Positions 20,528-52,309 are shown, counted from the first letter of the stretch. The stretch: DNA of 64,000 nt from Whitmania pigra (GCA_021613335.1 JAJTWR010000044.1:2934001-2998000); one strand, 5' to 3'. A program made the numbers and translations. Notes: generated from the letters alone by a model not told the origin.

Positions 20528-22000
20528 ATGGAAGCTATAAGATATTCTTCAGAAGGATTAACTATTATTAATCAACTTCTGCTTCCTCAGAGGCTTGAAT
20601 ATAAACGAATTAATTGTTGTGATGATGCATGGCATGCAATTCGAAACATGGAGGTAAGATAAGCACAATTGGGTATCATTTCATTTAGCTAAAAAGAATG
20701 TTTTTACCAAGGTTCGCGGTGCTCCAGCTATTGCCATTGTCGGTGGGCTCAGTTTAGCTCTTGAACTCAAGGAACGAAGCTTCAATTCATTTGAATGTTT
20801 GTCTCTCTTTGTAAAAGAGAAATTAAATGAACTTTGTGCTTCAAGACCCACTGCAACTAATATGCTGAATTTAAGCTTGCAGATCAATAAATTTGTCAAT
20901 GATAATAAATTTAGCCTAATCACTCCTGAGGACTTGAAACAGAGGTAGATATCTTAAATATTTAATAATAAACTATTTTGAATCATGAAATGTTTTTTGC
21001 AACCTTTTAGTGTTATACATGAATTAGAAAAGTATAGAATTGATGATATTGTTTGCAACAAAAGCATTGGATATCATGGTTTTGAGGCATTGAAAAAATT
21101 ATATTCAGAGAAAATGACAATTCTTACTCATTGTAATACTGGTGCTTTAGCCACGAGTGGATTTGGCACAGCATTAGGTTAGTGATTTACTATGACTTTG
21201 AGATGATTGTTTATTAATACTTGTTCAAGTAAATTTGTGATCAAAACTCAACATCTTATATAATAACAATAAAATTCTTCACAATATATTTTTGCCTGAA
21301 TTCTTAGGTGTGGTGAGGAAAGTCCATGAGAATGACATGCTGGATCGATGTTATTTCACTGAAACAAGACCGTATAACCAAGGAGCAAGACTAACTGCTT
21401 ATGAATTACATCATGATGCCATTCCATGCACCCTTATTTGTGATTCCATGGTTGGCACATTAATGGCAAACAAAACAGTTTCAGCTGTGATCACTGGGGC
21501 TGACTGTGTTGCTGCCAATGGTGACACTGCAAATAAAGTTGGAACTTATCAAATTGCAGTGTTGGCCAAGCACCACAATATTCCATTTTTCATAGCGGCT
21601 CCATTATCCTCTATAAATTTAAACATCGCATGTGGTGCATCGATAATCATTGAAGAGCGTCCACCTGAGGAATTAACTAAAATTGCTGGCATCAATATTT
21701 CTGTGGATGGTATGTAGAATTTATGAAATTGCTTAATTTAGAAAAGACATGTGGTCTTCAAAGAATGCGTTTGAGCGATCTTTGCGAATAACAGTCTTTG
21801 CCTGTGCAGCTTACTAACAAAATTCATGACATTTTAGTAAATGAAGCTACTATTTTGCAGGCATAAATTGCTGGAATCCTTCGTTTGATGTTACTCCCCA
21901 TCAATTAATAGCAGGAATCATAACTGAACATGGGGTTTTTGATGTTTCAACACTAAGAGAAAATGTGCAGGCTCATTCTCCCTGTAGGGGAGAACATTGA
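20528..22000 (+). CDS. MRI1: Methylthioribose-1-phosphate isomerase, 355 aa, 5 exons
   Basis: This enzyme of the cytosolic methionine salvage pathway converts 5-methylthioribose 1-phosphate to 5-methylthioribulose 1-phosphate. Exons: 20528-20653, 20712-20944, 21011-21177, 21308-21709 and 21861-22000. All have GT-AG borders and the sum is 356 codons with the stop, close to the human length of ~369. Family motifs: [19 protein letters not shown] near residue 43; the catalytic Cys in [37 protein letters not shown]; and the catalytic Asp in [20 protein letters not shown]. The C-terminal [20 protein letters not shown] is typical. MRI1 is homologous to eIF2B subunits, but the Cys and Asp mark this as the enzyme. 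Transcription converges on Furry. Confidence 0.97.
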
Positions 22001-22066
22001 AGTCCAAGGAAATTCAGTTTCTTGTCATCACAGTTTTGATGAATTTGTTTCATTTTGATTATATTG

Positions 22067-22072
22067 AATAAA
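22067..22072 (+). terminator. Polyadenylation signal of MRI1
   Basis: AATAAA occurs 67 bp after the MRI1 stop codon, the first such hexamer downstream. It is the likely cleavage and polyadenylation signal. Confidence 0.55.
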
Positions 22073-23253
22073 ATTACATTTCATAGTTTGGAGAATCTAA
22101 TAAGTTGTCTCAGATAACATCAAAACAGAGAATCAGTCTCTAAATTACATAAAATTCTTTTAGAAGAACCACAAGTTTAGGCAACACGATAAAAAGAAAG
22201 AAGAGTGTAGTTATCAAGTTCAAAATAGGGCATGTGTCTTAAATGTGCACCTATCGAGATCGAAGGAATTAATGAAGTCTTGAAGTATTTGAAACGTAAT
22301 TACATTTAATAAAAGAACCGCGCAGATTTAAAACTCAAGGAACAAATCACTATAATCAATAAGCTGGTTTAAGAAAAGGAAGAAATAATAAAAATCTTTA
22401 AAGTATAAGTAAAATATCTTTGATTTCTATTCTTATAAAGTATAGGTTTTATAAAATTTGAATCTTCTATTTCCATTTCAGTAAAAGTAAATGCAATCAT
22501 TATAGTTTTCGATAACTGGAATAACGCTGGATGGGCGGATGAGAGACAGAGCCTAGAGAAGCTTGTTACTTTGATGCTGGAAGGGAAGAAAAAGTCTCAA
22601 ACCATCACTTTTTTTCTCTTGGAAGCATTGCTGCCAGAGCCAAAGTGATAACGAAAAGAGTTCTAGAAGCATTCAGAAAGAAACGATGAGACTTAAGAAT
22701 GTGGAAGCATTACTGTTTCTTAAACACAATTACAACCCACTTTGCTCAACCTCAGTTAACTTGCCAACCCCTAAGTCGACGTTTTCGAAGTGGAACCGCC
22801 AACTTCCCTTTTTGTCTTAGCTTGCTGGTTGCTAGGAAGAAGATTGAGAAACTCAGGAACTGCATCTATGCATCTAAAACAGGGACGTCATTTCAACATT
22901 TTTCTTACCCAAAATCACTTTAAACTAAAATAAAAAATGTATGTTATTGTTAAGATGTTGAAACGCATTGCACAGCAAATATTTTGTTAGCCAGACATCA
23001 ACGACGTTTGCCCAAGCGGAGGAGTCGTTCATAAAATACGTCCACGCACATTTGCCAAAATTTGTCTATATTAATCTACTTATGAACTGATCAACTAACT
23101 TTCTTCTATTCGATTATTTAATACCTTTAATTATTTAGGCTTATTATAGTTTATAATCAAGAAAATCAAACCACTTTTGAAAACCACATTCACTTCATAA
23201 AATACAAGTTTCACAAAATAAAAACAAAAGAATGAAATTCTAGGAAAAACTGT
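22073..23253. other. Intergenic between convergent MRI1 and Furry
   Basis: 22720-22830 repeats in diverged form the 17912-18000 block (CTCAACCTCAGTTAACTTGC, CCTAAGTCGACG, GGAACCGCCAACTTCCC), so it is a relic of the same transposon family. The remainder is AT-rich without recognisable coding sequence. The Furry 3' untranslated region should occupy its right end. Confidence 0.45.
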
Positions 23254-41077
<17,824 letters not shown>

Positions 41078-42085
41078 TGATGATTTCTAAAATACAAAAT
41101 TAACACTAAAATGTTTACTTCAATTGAATTTTCAAACGATGAATCAATAGATTGCTGTAGGTTATCTCTTTGGATTATACAAAGTTTTCCAGTAAATACT
41201 GTGCAATACAAGAATAATTGGCAAATTAAATTAAGTTAGAAAATGTTTCAACAATTCTACAAAAATCTATTTTACATACAATTTCTGTTTATACGGGACA
41301 TTAACGTATGATTTCCAAAAATGTGCTCATTGCTTTGATTTAATTAATAAAAAAAATAGAGTACTCGCCTTGAGAGGTATGTTAAACCCAAATTTATTTG
41401 AAAAGATGTCAAGGTTAATAACGTTATTTTAAACGATTAAACAACGATTAACAAGAAGTCTAATTATTAATTTACATAACATCTATCACCTTTGTCATTT
41501 TTAATAACACAAGTGTTGTTGTGAATCTCAGGTCTCAAAAGTTATATGCAGCCCTAACAATCAGTCGGTAAAAAATAAACATAATGATATATTTCAAAAA
41601 GCAAATTCGATTTAAATAATATTAAACAACAACCAAAATATAGTTTTTTATACTTATTTTAAAATATTATAAAACTTTGAACTAAATTTTACTGTTATTT
41701 TAAATAAGCAGATAAATGTTTAATGTTAATGTTACTTACCTATACCAGGTACCTATAACGTTTTATATGAAAACGATTGGCTTTAATAGCCTAAATATAG
41801 CTTTGCATCTTTCAGCATTGTACCAGCTCTTCATGCAGGCATACTAAGCCAAAAGCGATACGAGGCCAAGATTGGAGTAAATTTACTTTGCAAATGACAA
41901 TCAGATGATTTATCGAATGGCCCTCTGTTTTCACACCATTTTCATCTCGAGACGACGACAGATAGCCGTATCCACTTTGTAATGATGTCGTTCGTAAAAT
42001 ACATTTCTTTTATTATAAAGTCTCTTATATAATTAAATTTATAAAAGCATTATCTTAATAAAATCGACTTTCAGCTTAAAACATT
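41078..42085. other. 5' flank of Furry
   Basis: An acceptor-like TTTTAG about ten bases upstream of the ATG implies a non-coding first exon further right. Its position and the promoter are not recognisable. No other gene is seen. Confidence 0.4.
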
Positions 42086-42098
42086 ATTGTTAGTATCA

Positions 42099-42590
<492 letters not shown>

Positions 42591-42665
42591 ATTATCATTC
42601 TCATTATTATTATCATTATTATTATTATTATTGTTATTATTATTATTTATATTATTATTATTATT

Positions 42666-43197
42666 GTCGTCGTCGTCATCGTCATCATCATCATCAAACA
42701 TAGCAAAAGGCTAACATCGTGATAATACCCTTATACAATTACCCTTTATAAATACCCTTTCATAAATTAAATTCATAATTTAAAAATAATAACCCATAAA
42801 AAAACATTTTTATTCCAGTGACCAATGCATCGAGTTAAAATATGATTCCTTCTCAATACCCATAGCAACCGTATGCCAAAGCAAAAATAACTAAAAAAGT
42901 AAACAGATAAATAAGTGAAATTAATACAACTGGAGAAACACCGCTTTCATGCCATAATTTTGCTTAATCATCAAAATTCGAAAAGCTGGAAGTTCAAAAG
43001 CTTAAACCAAAGCTAAACGTTTGGAACACCTCATTTTCTAGGCAATCACAAAGACATCTTTTCGAACCTCTCAAATGCGAATTGCTTGGATCAGAGTTAT
43101 AAAGGAGATTCTATTAGCAACTGTATTTCACATGACAAAAAGCGTCGCGAAAACCTCATAAGAGGAAGACTTATAGCACACCTAAAATTCCAACAAT
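42666..43197. other. Intergenic 3' of the MTUS-like gene
   Basis: AT-rich sequence with no coding signal; it probably includes the 3' untranslated region of the - strand gene. Confidence 0.4.
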
Positions 43198-46100
43198 CTA
43201 AACATCTGACTGTCTGAAAGCATCTTGCTTTCCATCTGAGACAATTTCTGATGATGTATTTTCTTCAGGAGAATTGGAAAACATTTTTGGACGACGAAGT
43301 TTTATTCCTGGTGGTTTTGCACTTACTGGTGGACCTGACTGTCTCAAAGATGCTTTGCTTGCTGGTGAAGGACCTTGCTGAGGCAAGGCCACCATAGACT
43401 TGGGCCTATGTTCCCTGGTTTTTGAGGGAGTGGATGATGTACTATTATTTCCAGAGGATGCCAACACTGACTTTGGTCTGTTCGTTTGAGGAATGGCTGC
43501 AGATTCTGATTCATTTTCATCATCTGGCGCCATTGATTGGTTTAATTTGTAAACTAGTTCCTCATTATTCATTGAAAGTCTCTTTTTTGCTTTCGTTTCT
43601 TGGTCATACTTCCTCAAGAGTACATTATGCTTTTCAGCCAAATCCCTGGGATAAATAGAACATATGTTTTTATCGAACTCCTTTCATAACCTAATTTCTA
43701 GCTGTAAAAATTATTTAAAGTGAAGAAACATTACCTCTCATAATCTGCCTTAAGATTAATGATAGCCTCAAGATTTTCAATCTTTTGTTGCAAAGCTGTT
43801 ATTGTCACTTGAGCTTTAGGAATCTCTTCCAACTAAAAACGTTTTTAATTTAGATAATTAATTTTATGAATAAGAATCATAAAGGCACCTGTTTCTCCAT
43901 GTGATCATTGTGCATCCTTAGTTGATTGATTTCTTGATTCCTGAGTTCCATCACTGCTCGCAAACTTTCAACTTCCTGTTCTAGAAATCTAAATTTAAAA
44001 TCATTTATTCATTTGTATTGATCACCAAAATCATTTCCTTTTAAAGGAAATATCAAATAAACAAACTTATGTGAAAGGAGTGGACCATATGTTCTTGAGC
44101 CATCAGGTGTATTAATTTCACTTCCATCTCTTTTCATTAAGATCTGATATTCAGAGTGAAGTTGAACATTTTTTTCCTAAAAGATCCATTATGGCTTTAC
44201 AATAATTATTTGCTTTATATATAAAATGTAAGCATTGTAGACTAGTGACTTTTTAAGTAAACCAATAAATAAATTAAAGTAGATTTCACATGTCAAATTT
44301 TTGCAATTTATTTAGAAAGATATTGTTCTCAAGAATCTCAATTTCTAAGTTCTTCAACCTTAGTGGGAGATACTGGAAAAAAGTAATTAGAAAAAGATAT
44401 CAAAGCAGGATAGTAAACAGTGGTGCACAACACCCGGACCGAGGTCCTGATGTGGCCATCAATCAGCAGTCATGTGGACCACAAAGGAGCACAGGAAGTG
44501 TAAACAAATCAGCCTTTCGGTCAATTTTTGTAAGATTGTGAACACTTGGGTAGCACCAACAATAGAGGCAACATTACTTCTCTAAACCCAAAAATTCTTT
44601 TCCAACAGATTAACAAACAGCTGAGTTTACAGACAGTTCCATGACAAAACAGCTAATCAATACCAATCAGCTTAGATGGCATCATGATTTTATTGCTTAC
44701 CATACCCCATGGATTTCCACTGCCTCTGCCACATTTGCTCTTTGATTAATTTCCATCATTATGCAAATCTTGATTCATATGCAAATCTTCTTCATCGCCC
44801 GGTCGGTATTATCACCATACCAAGCATGTGTTATTTGTGCAGATGTCACTGAAATGTACTGGATCTCTAGGCATAACTTCTTGTGAGGCTCTTTTCCTTC
44901 CCATTTTGGCATTCTTTTCTAAGCATAGTACTCATTGTGATCTGAAGCCGAGAAAATTTCTTAGCAATTGTCCACGTGGAGACTTGTTGCCTTGTAAAGT
45001 GAAAAGGAACATTTGCAAAGCTTCTGCTGAAGGTTTCTTTTCTTAATTTATAAATAGGCTGGCTGAACATAATGAATTTACACATTAAACTTTTTGCAAA
45101 ATTTTTCAAACGTGATTCAATGAATTTGTTTGCCAGTGTCAGAGATCTATGCTTTGGAGTCACAAATAGTAGCTCATGTTGACTATTCAATTATGGTACT
45201 ACATTTTATGAAAAATCTGCTAGTGTTAAATGCACCTTTCTTTAGATTGCCTTGAAAAATTCAAGTAGTTGAAATGATCCAAAGACTGTCGTTGGTGACC
45301 TGTAGCATGGTAGGTCGTGATTTTGCCTGTTTGATGCTGTTTTGATTAAAAATCTTCCAACAAGAGATTCAGCCTTATGCAGCCTTGCTTCTTAGATTCT
45401 CTTGTGGCAAATTTTATTCAGTAAATAACCAAAAGAGTAAAGTCTGGCCAAGGATATTTTGGCAATTATCCCAAGTGAATGTTTTGGATTAGTAAAAGTT
45501 TGAAATCCAAGAGTGACATATAAGGCACTCAAAGCAAAAGCAAATGGTTATAAAACACTTTTACAGTAACTCATCATGAACTTGTGCTGAATTCAGTTTT
45601 GGAGTTTCTTTATAAACAAAAATTAAGGCAATATTATATAAAAACAAGACATTAAAATTTAAGCAAGATGTTTTAGGAGAAATAAAAGGATTAGAAGTGA
45701 GCAAAATATCTATTTTGGTAGAATTAAATAAATTAATTATAAACTTTCTGTGAAATATCTAATATTCATTTTTTACTTGTTTGTAAGCTTACATCTACAA
45801 GATAATCCTTAATCCCTAAATGTCTTAATGACATGAAAAATAAAATATATTGTATTTTAAATTACTGACCGTTAGTTGTTCCTTTATTTCTTCATAGTGT
45901 TTCGTAACATTATTAATTCTTGCCTCATATGATTTCTTGAGAGCTTTAAAATGATTTGTATAGTGTTAAGTACCCATGGTGTATAAATTCATTTAAATAC
46001 TTCAAGAAACATTAAAATGCAAATGGAATCAAACACAAGCCTCATCAAAATAGAACCTTTTGCTTTGAATTGTAAATGAAGCTTTGGAAAGTTGAAACCA

Positions 46101-48728
46101 TAAAATTAGTTGTTCGAGACATTTTTTCATTTCCATGAATTGGTGAATAAGTGCAAGTGATTCATGGTAAAAACTTAGTTATTATTTACTTTTTATTATT
46201 ATATTCTATTACTATAAAAGTTATATATATATAATAAATATTATATTAAATGTTATATTACAATTAAATAAATTAAATATTATTATAATTAAATAAATAT
46301 ATATTTAATATATATATATATATATATATCTATTAACTCATACATGGCTGAAACTAGTTATTTGTTTAAGAATTTTAACCTTTATGGTCTAGAAAGTTTT
46401 TGGTTTTGTAATAAAAAAAATTATAAGTAATTAAGTAAAGTACATGTCAAAAGGATGTTAGTGCTCAGTTATTGTTGGCCTGCTAGACAAGTTAATGCTC
46501 ATCTCTGTTCATAGCTTTAAATGAGCATCATCAAATCATGCAGGCTAAATTTTGGCAATACAATGCAGTGGAGGCAACACAATATCTCTGAATGTAAGTT
46601 TTGATAACATGTGATAATAATAAATTATGCTTCTTACACACAGCAAACTCTCTGAGTTTTTAAAACAGATGTTTAAAAGCCCATCTTAGCAATAAATTTG
46701 CATAAATTACCATTTAATTATATACTTTCAAATATTTATCTGGATTGGTTAAAAAGGGTATTTATAATTTATTTATAATACAAATAAATTTTACTTATGC
46801 ATTTCATTATGAATAATGAAAGATTTGCAAAAACATCTTTTAAAATGTAGTTAGAAATAAAATAATAATAATAAATCACTTTCAAAAGTTTCAGAATATT
46901 TTAGAATCTATATAAAGCAATTGATTCTATTGAAAATGAGACTTGATGTTCTTAAATCTTCAGCAAATTTGCATTGGTTAAGTGGTTAAGTGGTTTTATC
47001 AACCTTCCAGTTGATGGGTGAATTCTGTTTTAAGTCCGTCAAGTTTGACTTCATATTCCTGCGTGACGCAAGCTATTTCAGAGTCGTGCTGAAGTTTCAT
47101 GTCGGACAGCTGAATGAATGAGAACAATTCTAGATTGTCAATTTCGCCAAACAATTTCAATTCTATCAATAAAACCAATAACAATTTACTTTGAAGATGC
47201 TATTAATTGATCGAGTCTTCAGCAATCGAGACATGCATTAAAAATATATTTCGCAAGAACTTCGGATAAAAAGCAAACAAAATCTAAACATAACATTGGC
47301 TGCAGAAATAAAAATAAAAAATAACATTCAAGAAAACAATGGAATAATTTGAACAACTTAGTAGAATGGTTAGAAGTATGCAAATAATGTTGCAAGTTAT
47401 AACATGCAAAGTTAGCATATCGATTGCTATACTAATTTAAAATATGTATGTGGTCATTAAAATGCATGCTTACATGTTGAAAAGAGCTGAGACCTCTTAC
47501 CAAGTTTTGAGCCTGTTGTTGCATGTGCTCAAGTTGTTGTTTGTGCTCAGTTTCAGCTGCATGAGACAACGTGAAAATATGTCAAAATCAGAGAGAAACA
47601 TTGAACACTTTCAAAGCATGCACAAACAAGACTCATAATTAAATTCAAATTACCAGCTTTTATTTCTTGATCTGCTTCTTTCTGGAGCTTTAATTTGAGT
47701 TCGTTGATGGTCTCTTCATGAGAAGATTTCAAAATGGAAATGTCTTTTTGGTGCTGCTCTTTCATCTTTCGCATGTTCATTTCAAGAGCATTTTGTAACC
47801 TCGCCGCACCATCTTTCAAAATCAATTTATTCACTTTACAAGCTTTTAAAGTAATACTCCTAAAATCATCAGGATATTTCTGGAATATAATAATAAACTT
47901 AGTGCAATTTAATAAACCTAATGCATCAAAATGACGTGCATTGCTCAAAAAATTAAATTGTCACCAAGTTGCTGCTGAGCTGTATTCAGTTGCTCCGTCA
48001 ATTCTGCCAGACGCCTTTTCAATTCTGGACATCTTAGGCCATCAAGCTGTGATAATCAAATGTTAATATTCAATCCTATTTCATTGAAAATAATTCACTT
48101 TTTAAATTTCATGAGATGATTATACAGTGTACATTTTGAGAGGTTTTTTCAAATCAATTTTAAACTGCAATAGTAGTGCAGTGATATAATTTTACTTTTT
48201 TTTTGTGAAAGTGCTCTAAATATATGCTTCCCTGAATGTGCTACAAAACTTAGATTTTTATGCATGCTTAATATACCTATTGGTACAAACCTTAATCATG
48301 CACAGCATTATTGATTTGCGAGAGGTTGTACAGCTAATTTTATGTGAAACAGTTATTACAGCTGGAAACTGTTTCCATATTATTTTAAAGCCAATTTTGT
48401 GTAAATGATTTTATATTGGTAGCTTCATTGCTTAATGATGGTCCCAACAAAAGTTGGTTCAAAGTCAGCCTCACATTTTCTGTGATGTATTTGAATAGGA
48501 CGACCATGGCTTCAAATCCTACACTGCTCTCTTGCAGCCTAGCTTGAGATTGTTGAATATCCTTGGCCTGAGCTTCACAGGCAAGCTTCTGTTGGTCGAG
48601 TTCTCTGCTGAGATCATCAATAACCTGTTGTTTACTTTTATGTTCGGTGGATTTGTGCGGCCGTTTGAGATGGCCAGGAGCAGATGAAGTTGTCGTGCTA
48701 GATGTCTTCACTCTGTGTTGGGTGGATT
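43198..48728 (-). CDS. MTUS1: Microtubule-associated tumor suppressor (MTUS1/2, ATIP) type coiled-coil protein, 5' end not resolved
   Basis: Exons read on the - strand: 48475-48728 (contains FEAMVVLFKYITEN), ~47970-48046, ~47655-47805, 47502-47556, ~47005-47117, 45871-~45942, ~44066-44176, ~43890-43987, ~43735-43836 and 43198-43645. Nearly all of the product is predicted coiled coil rich in Glu, Lys and Gln. FLEQEVESLRAVMELRNQEI and KRLSMNNEELVYKLNQ match the hallmark C-terminal segments of vertebrate MTUS1/MTUS2. A Ser/Pro/basic tail follows, ending RQSDV. MTUS proteins bind microtubules and, as ATIP, AT2 receptor tails. The first exon is missing. A possible 5' exon with ATG at 49847 (to 49813, donor GTGAGT) is out of phase with 48728, so an intermediate exon would be needed. 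Confidence 0.78.
44420..45545. repeat. Decayed transposon sequence in an MTUS-like intron
   Basis: At 44420 CAGTGGTGCACAACACCCGG looks like a hAT-type end. The - strand of 44867-45190 is an open frame without start or known motif. Near 45519 there is ACATAAGGCACTCAAA, the 3' signature of the SINE family. I cannot delimit one element, so this is a composite of relics. Confidence 0.4.
46205..46330. repeat. AT-only low-complexity run with (TA)n
   Basis: Almost pure A/T sequence ending in a TATATATA run near 46308-46330, inside an intron of the MTUS-like gene. Confidence 0.85.
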
Positions 48729-51277
48729 CTATAAAAATTAAGTTAACATTTAGAATCAAATTTCAAATTTGATAGGCGCTCCATAAAAATAACTTGTTCT
48801 GGAACTAATCAAGCTGTTTTTGTTTTGAAGGCGAGGGATATAAATGAATGTTTATGATTTTATTAGTTAAATGACATGCTCTACTTTTAATTTCATAAAC
48901 AGTATCCGAAATTATGTTGAAAAGATAACAGCTTTATGAGTAAGTAGCCACATAAGTCGCTTGCGCCAGCCCAACATGCCAAAAATCAATAGCTGTAAAA
49001 GTGTTGTCAGCCTGCAGCCTGATATCCATCATTACCATCTCCTGAAGTCTTGAAATTGTTTGAGGTTCACAAAAAGCATGAATAGGAGCTTCAGTTATAC
49101 AATTCATATGCGATTTCTGAGTTTACAAGCGATGATCTAATTCTAGAGTGTACAGACATCATCAAATAGACAGACCCGATGACCTATATGTTAATAATAC
49201 CTGCAATTGATTACCTAAGCATGCCACGTCTAACCCGCAACAACAACAGGTGTTTAAGATGAACATAACTCAAGCATTTAATAGTAAGTTAGCTGAGGAA
49301 ACGTAATAACATAAATGTTATAAAGGATTCATGCTACGCCGCATGGCACGCTAGCGGTTACAGGTAGCGTTGGAAAACATCGACCACTACAACTCGGGTC
49401 AACGTACGTGCAACTCTCCTCGAAACTCGCTTTATCCTCTTCTGCTGCACTTCGTACCCTGGTGGAAAATTCTTGTATTTTGGCGCGCGATATGACTCAC
49501 CGTGACTCGCATGCAGTTCTTACATTCAGATGGGATTTTTAAGAAATTTCATTCCTTCGTATAAATTTAATTTACTTGTTACGGCCTTGGATGGCGAAGG
49601 TTTCCCCTGGCATCCTCCCATGGTTTCAGTCGAAAGATTTACCGGTTACAAGCTACAGCGCGTAAGAGACGAATTATTTCTTTACCTTAAGATACTACTA
49701 AGTCACCAGCAGATGCACATGAAATCACATTAAAATAGCCACAGTCGAATACCTAGTTGTACGAATGAGGTGTGCAGTTGAGAAGTTATTTTGAATTGTA
49801 CTTATTACTCACGTTGTGCAGCCCGACGAATGCACTCTTCTCGACATCTCTCCGCTCCGTCGAGTCTCGCTGCGTGCGACTCTAATTTAAAGCCGTGACA
49901 GGTAGCGAGAAAGATTGTTTAATAATTGTTCTCGATCAATTTACCTCCGCTCCATTCCCTTAAACGTCAGGCGGCAAAGTGACGATTGCTCTAACGCTTC
50001 CACGATTACTTCGTCTTCGATGTAGAATGTTCACACTTGGGACGGTTAGATGCAAAAGCGTAATCAAATGTTAACTATCAAACAATCCACCTCACCTTCC
50101 CATTGGTCTAGCGCTATTCTCCTTGCCTTTAGTCGACAAAACAATTCAGTATCCATCTAGAATGAATCGATTTTTTGGAAAACATTTGCCAAACGCTTTG
50201 AGGCATTCTATTAAGTCTAGATACATTTAATTTAACGTTTCATTCTAGAACTGGTCACAACGAACTGGCGCTTTATCTACGTCAGAGTGCTTCGCTGGTC
50301 CACTCCACATCAGCAAGCTCGCGCATCCTTCCATAGGCTTTCATAGATTTTTCGATGGTTCCTACGACGCTCGGTCATTCGGCGCCGATGGCTTCCGAAG
50401 TTAGTTCTTATTCATTCCGCTTACGATGGCTTGAGTACTATTTGGATTTTATGATTCTTCTCAATGCACCTCACCCCAAAGTACAGCCACACGAACATTT
50501 TGATGGCCATTCACCGAGGGACCCATTTCCAACACTCGACATGACTTGCCTCCATTCCGATCTCTTTCATTATGTGGAGACTGAACAATTCGTCAAACCG
50601 AGACATAAATGATAATTTTAAATCAAGAGTCGCAGAGCCCTATAAAAACTTAAAAGTAGATCAACTGCAACTAATATTTGAGATACCAAAATCTCACAGT
50701 CAACTAAGCTATTTTTCAATTGTTACACGTAAAAAACTGCAAAAACACGAAAGGATGACATTAACCAAATGCTCAGTACAAAAGTTCCAAGCAGCAAAAC
50801 GTTTTTCCAAGAGATTTGACAATAAATCCTGTTGTCATTAAGTGATAACTTGATGATAAGAAGTGGCTGCCCCATTGAAGGATACACTGAAAAACTTAAA
50901 CAAGTCTGCTGGTTGCATACCTCCTCCAAAAAAACAAAAACAAACTTTGAAACTGAAACTCAACAATACAAAGTAAATATGGATCCATATTTGTTGTTAA
51001 CAACAGAAGCAGTTAAAAATGACTCAAAATAATGCAACAAAAATATTTACATGGAAAGACTCCTCTGCCAGCAAAAAGTTGCAAACTTATACAAACTAGA
51101 TTGAAAATCATGTCCAAACAAGATGTTTGATGGTTATTAGCTACCAGTTCCAAAATGAGCAGCAGATCCAAGATCCACTGCTCAAAAGAACTTGCTCAAG
51201 GAAATACAACAAATCAGCAGACATTAGCACACCTGCCAGTAAATATGCCACAATAACAAAGGTAAAGAGAAATAATT
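48729..51277. other. Region between the MTUS-like and zinc-finger genes
   Basis: 49330-50350 is less AT-rich than its surroundings and probably holds promoter and 5' exons of the MTUS-like gene, such as the ATG at 49847 on the - strand. On the + strand, open frames at 49530-49733 and 50355-50612 have ordinary amino-acid composition but no recognisable domain and no convincing splice partners. 50640-51270 may be the 3' untranslated region of the zinc-finger gene. Confidence 0.35.
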
Positions 51278-52309
51278 TCATAGAAGCTTCTTCCTTCTGC
51301 CTCCTTTTTTCTTCTGCCTTCCATGAACTTTCACCTCATGGGTCAGAAGGTTGCAATAATGTTTGTAGGCAGCTGGGCATAAATTGCAAGAAAATTTAGA
51401 AACCTCGCACTCATCATAATCGTAATCATCACATGCAGAACGTTTCTTGTCATTGAACTTGACTGTTGTGGGTTTGAAAAATGAATTGCAAGAAGCATTA
51501 GCATCAAAAGGTCTGCTGTTGGTTTTCAAGTTCAACACATCTGATCTTCTCATTTCATGACTTCTGTCATATGGTTTTCTCCCCTGTGAAAGTCAAATAT
51601 TTTTGATAATATTAAAAATTAATAATTAAAACATTAAATGGATGATTACATTTGAAATGCAATCAGGAGGCATCCCATTGCTAGCAATCCATTCTTCGAT
51701 ATTCCCAGTCAGCGGTTTTATGTCGGGCGGTTCCCTGACCGGTTCTTTGCTCTCGATAACTTGAAGTCTGCTACCAACGTGAAGGTTTATAGGGGAATTC
51801 TGTTCGCTGGGGTCACTGAACATTGAGTGATTTCCGAAAGCTAGATTAGTATTTTCCAGAATATCAACATCTTTCATGCTCATCTGATCCTCAGGAAAAA
51901 CCTGTTTGGAAACTACGGGAATGGTCGGATCCTCCCCAACTAAGTCTTTCTGCATCTTTTTGCTCAATTCAATTGGCTGTTTGGTGTCCACATCCTGATC
52001 AAATTTCTGAACTTTCCCACAACTGAAAGTTGGATTGTAGTAATCAGTGGCAACATTCTCTTGAGTTGAGTCATTATCCAAGAAGATCCCTCCTCTGAAA
52101 CAAGTTTCAGATGTTGGTTCTGGCTTCTTTAGGGCTTTCTCATCAGCCTTCACAACCTCATTTACTTGGATAATAAAAACATGCTTGTCAACAGTAAGGC
52201 CTATGAGACCCTGCACCTTAAGTTCACTTCTGAACTGAATTCCATTTTTACACATCAGCATAATGGTATCAGTTAAAAGGGCACAAACTTTCTCATACTG
52301 CTCATCCAT
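51278..52309 (-). CDS. C2H2 zinc-finger protein, 321 aa, two coding exons, function unknown
   Basis: Exon 1 is 51650-52309 (220 codons, donor GTAATC). Exon 2 is 51278-51583 (acceptor TCACAG). Both are in phase 0 and the total is 322 codons with the stop. Residues 1-55 (MDEQYEKVCALLTDTIMLMC and VQGLIGLTVDKHVFIIQVNEV) look like a folded alpha/beta module rather than disorder. Residues 60-215 are acidic and polar and look disordered. The C-terminus holds one classical C2H2 finger, FSCNLCPAAYKHYCNLLTH then EVKVHG, followed by a Lys/Arg/Gly tail (RQKKKGGRRKKLL) that could be a nuclear localisation signal. A single finger plus basic tail suggests a nuclear DNA- or RNA-binding protein. I do not recognise the family. 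Confidence 0.72.

Noticed and set aside
50355..50612. 85-codon + strand open frame with normal composition
   Set aside because: No domain, no splice partners and no homology I recognise; noted under the intergenic entry only.
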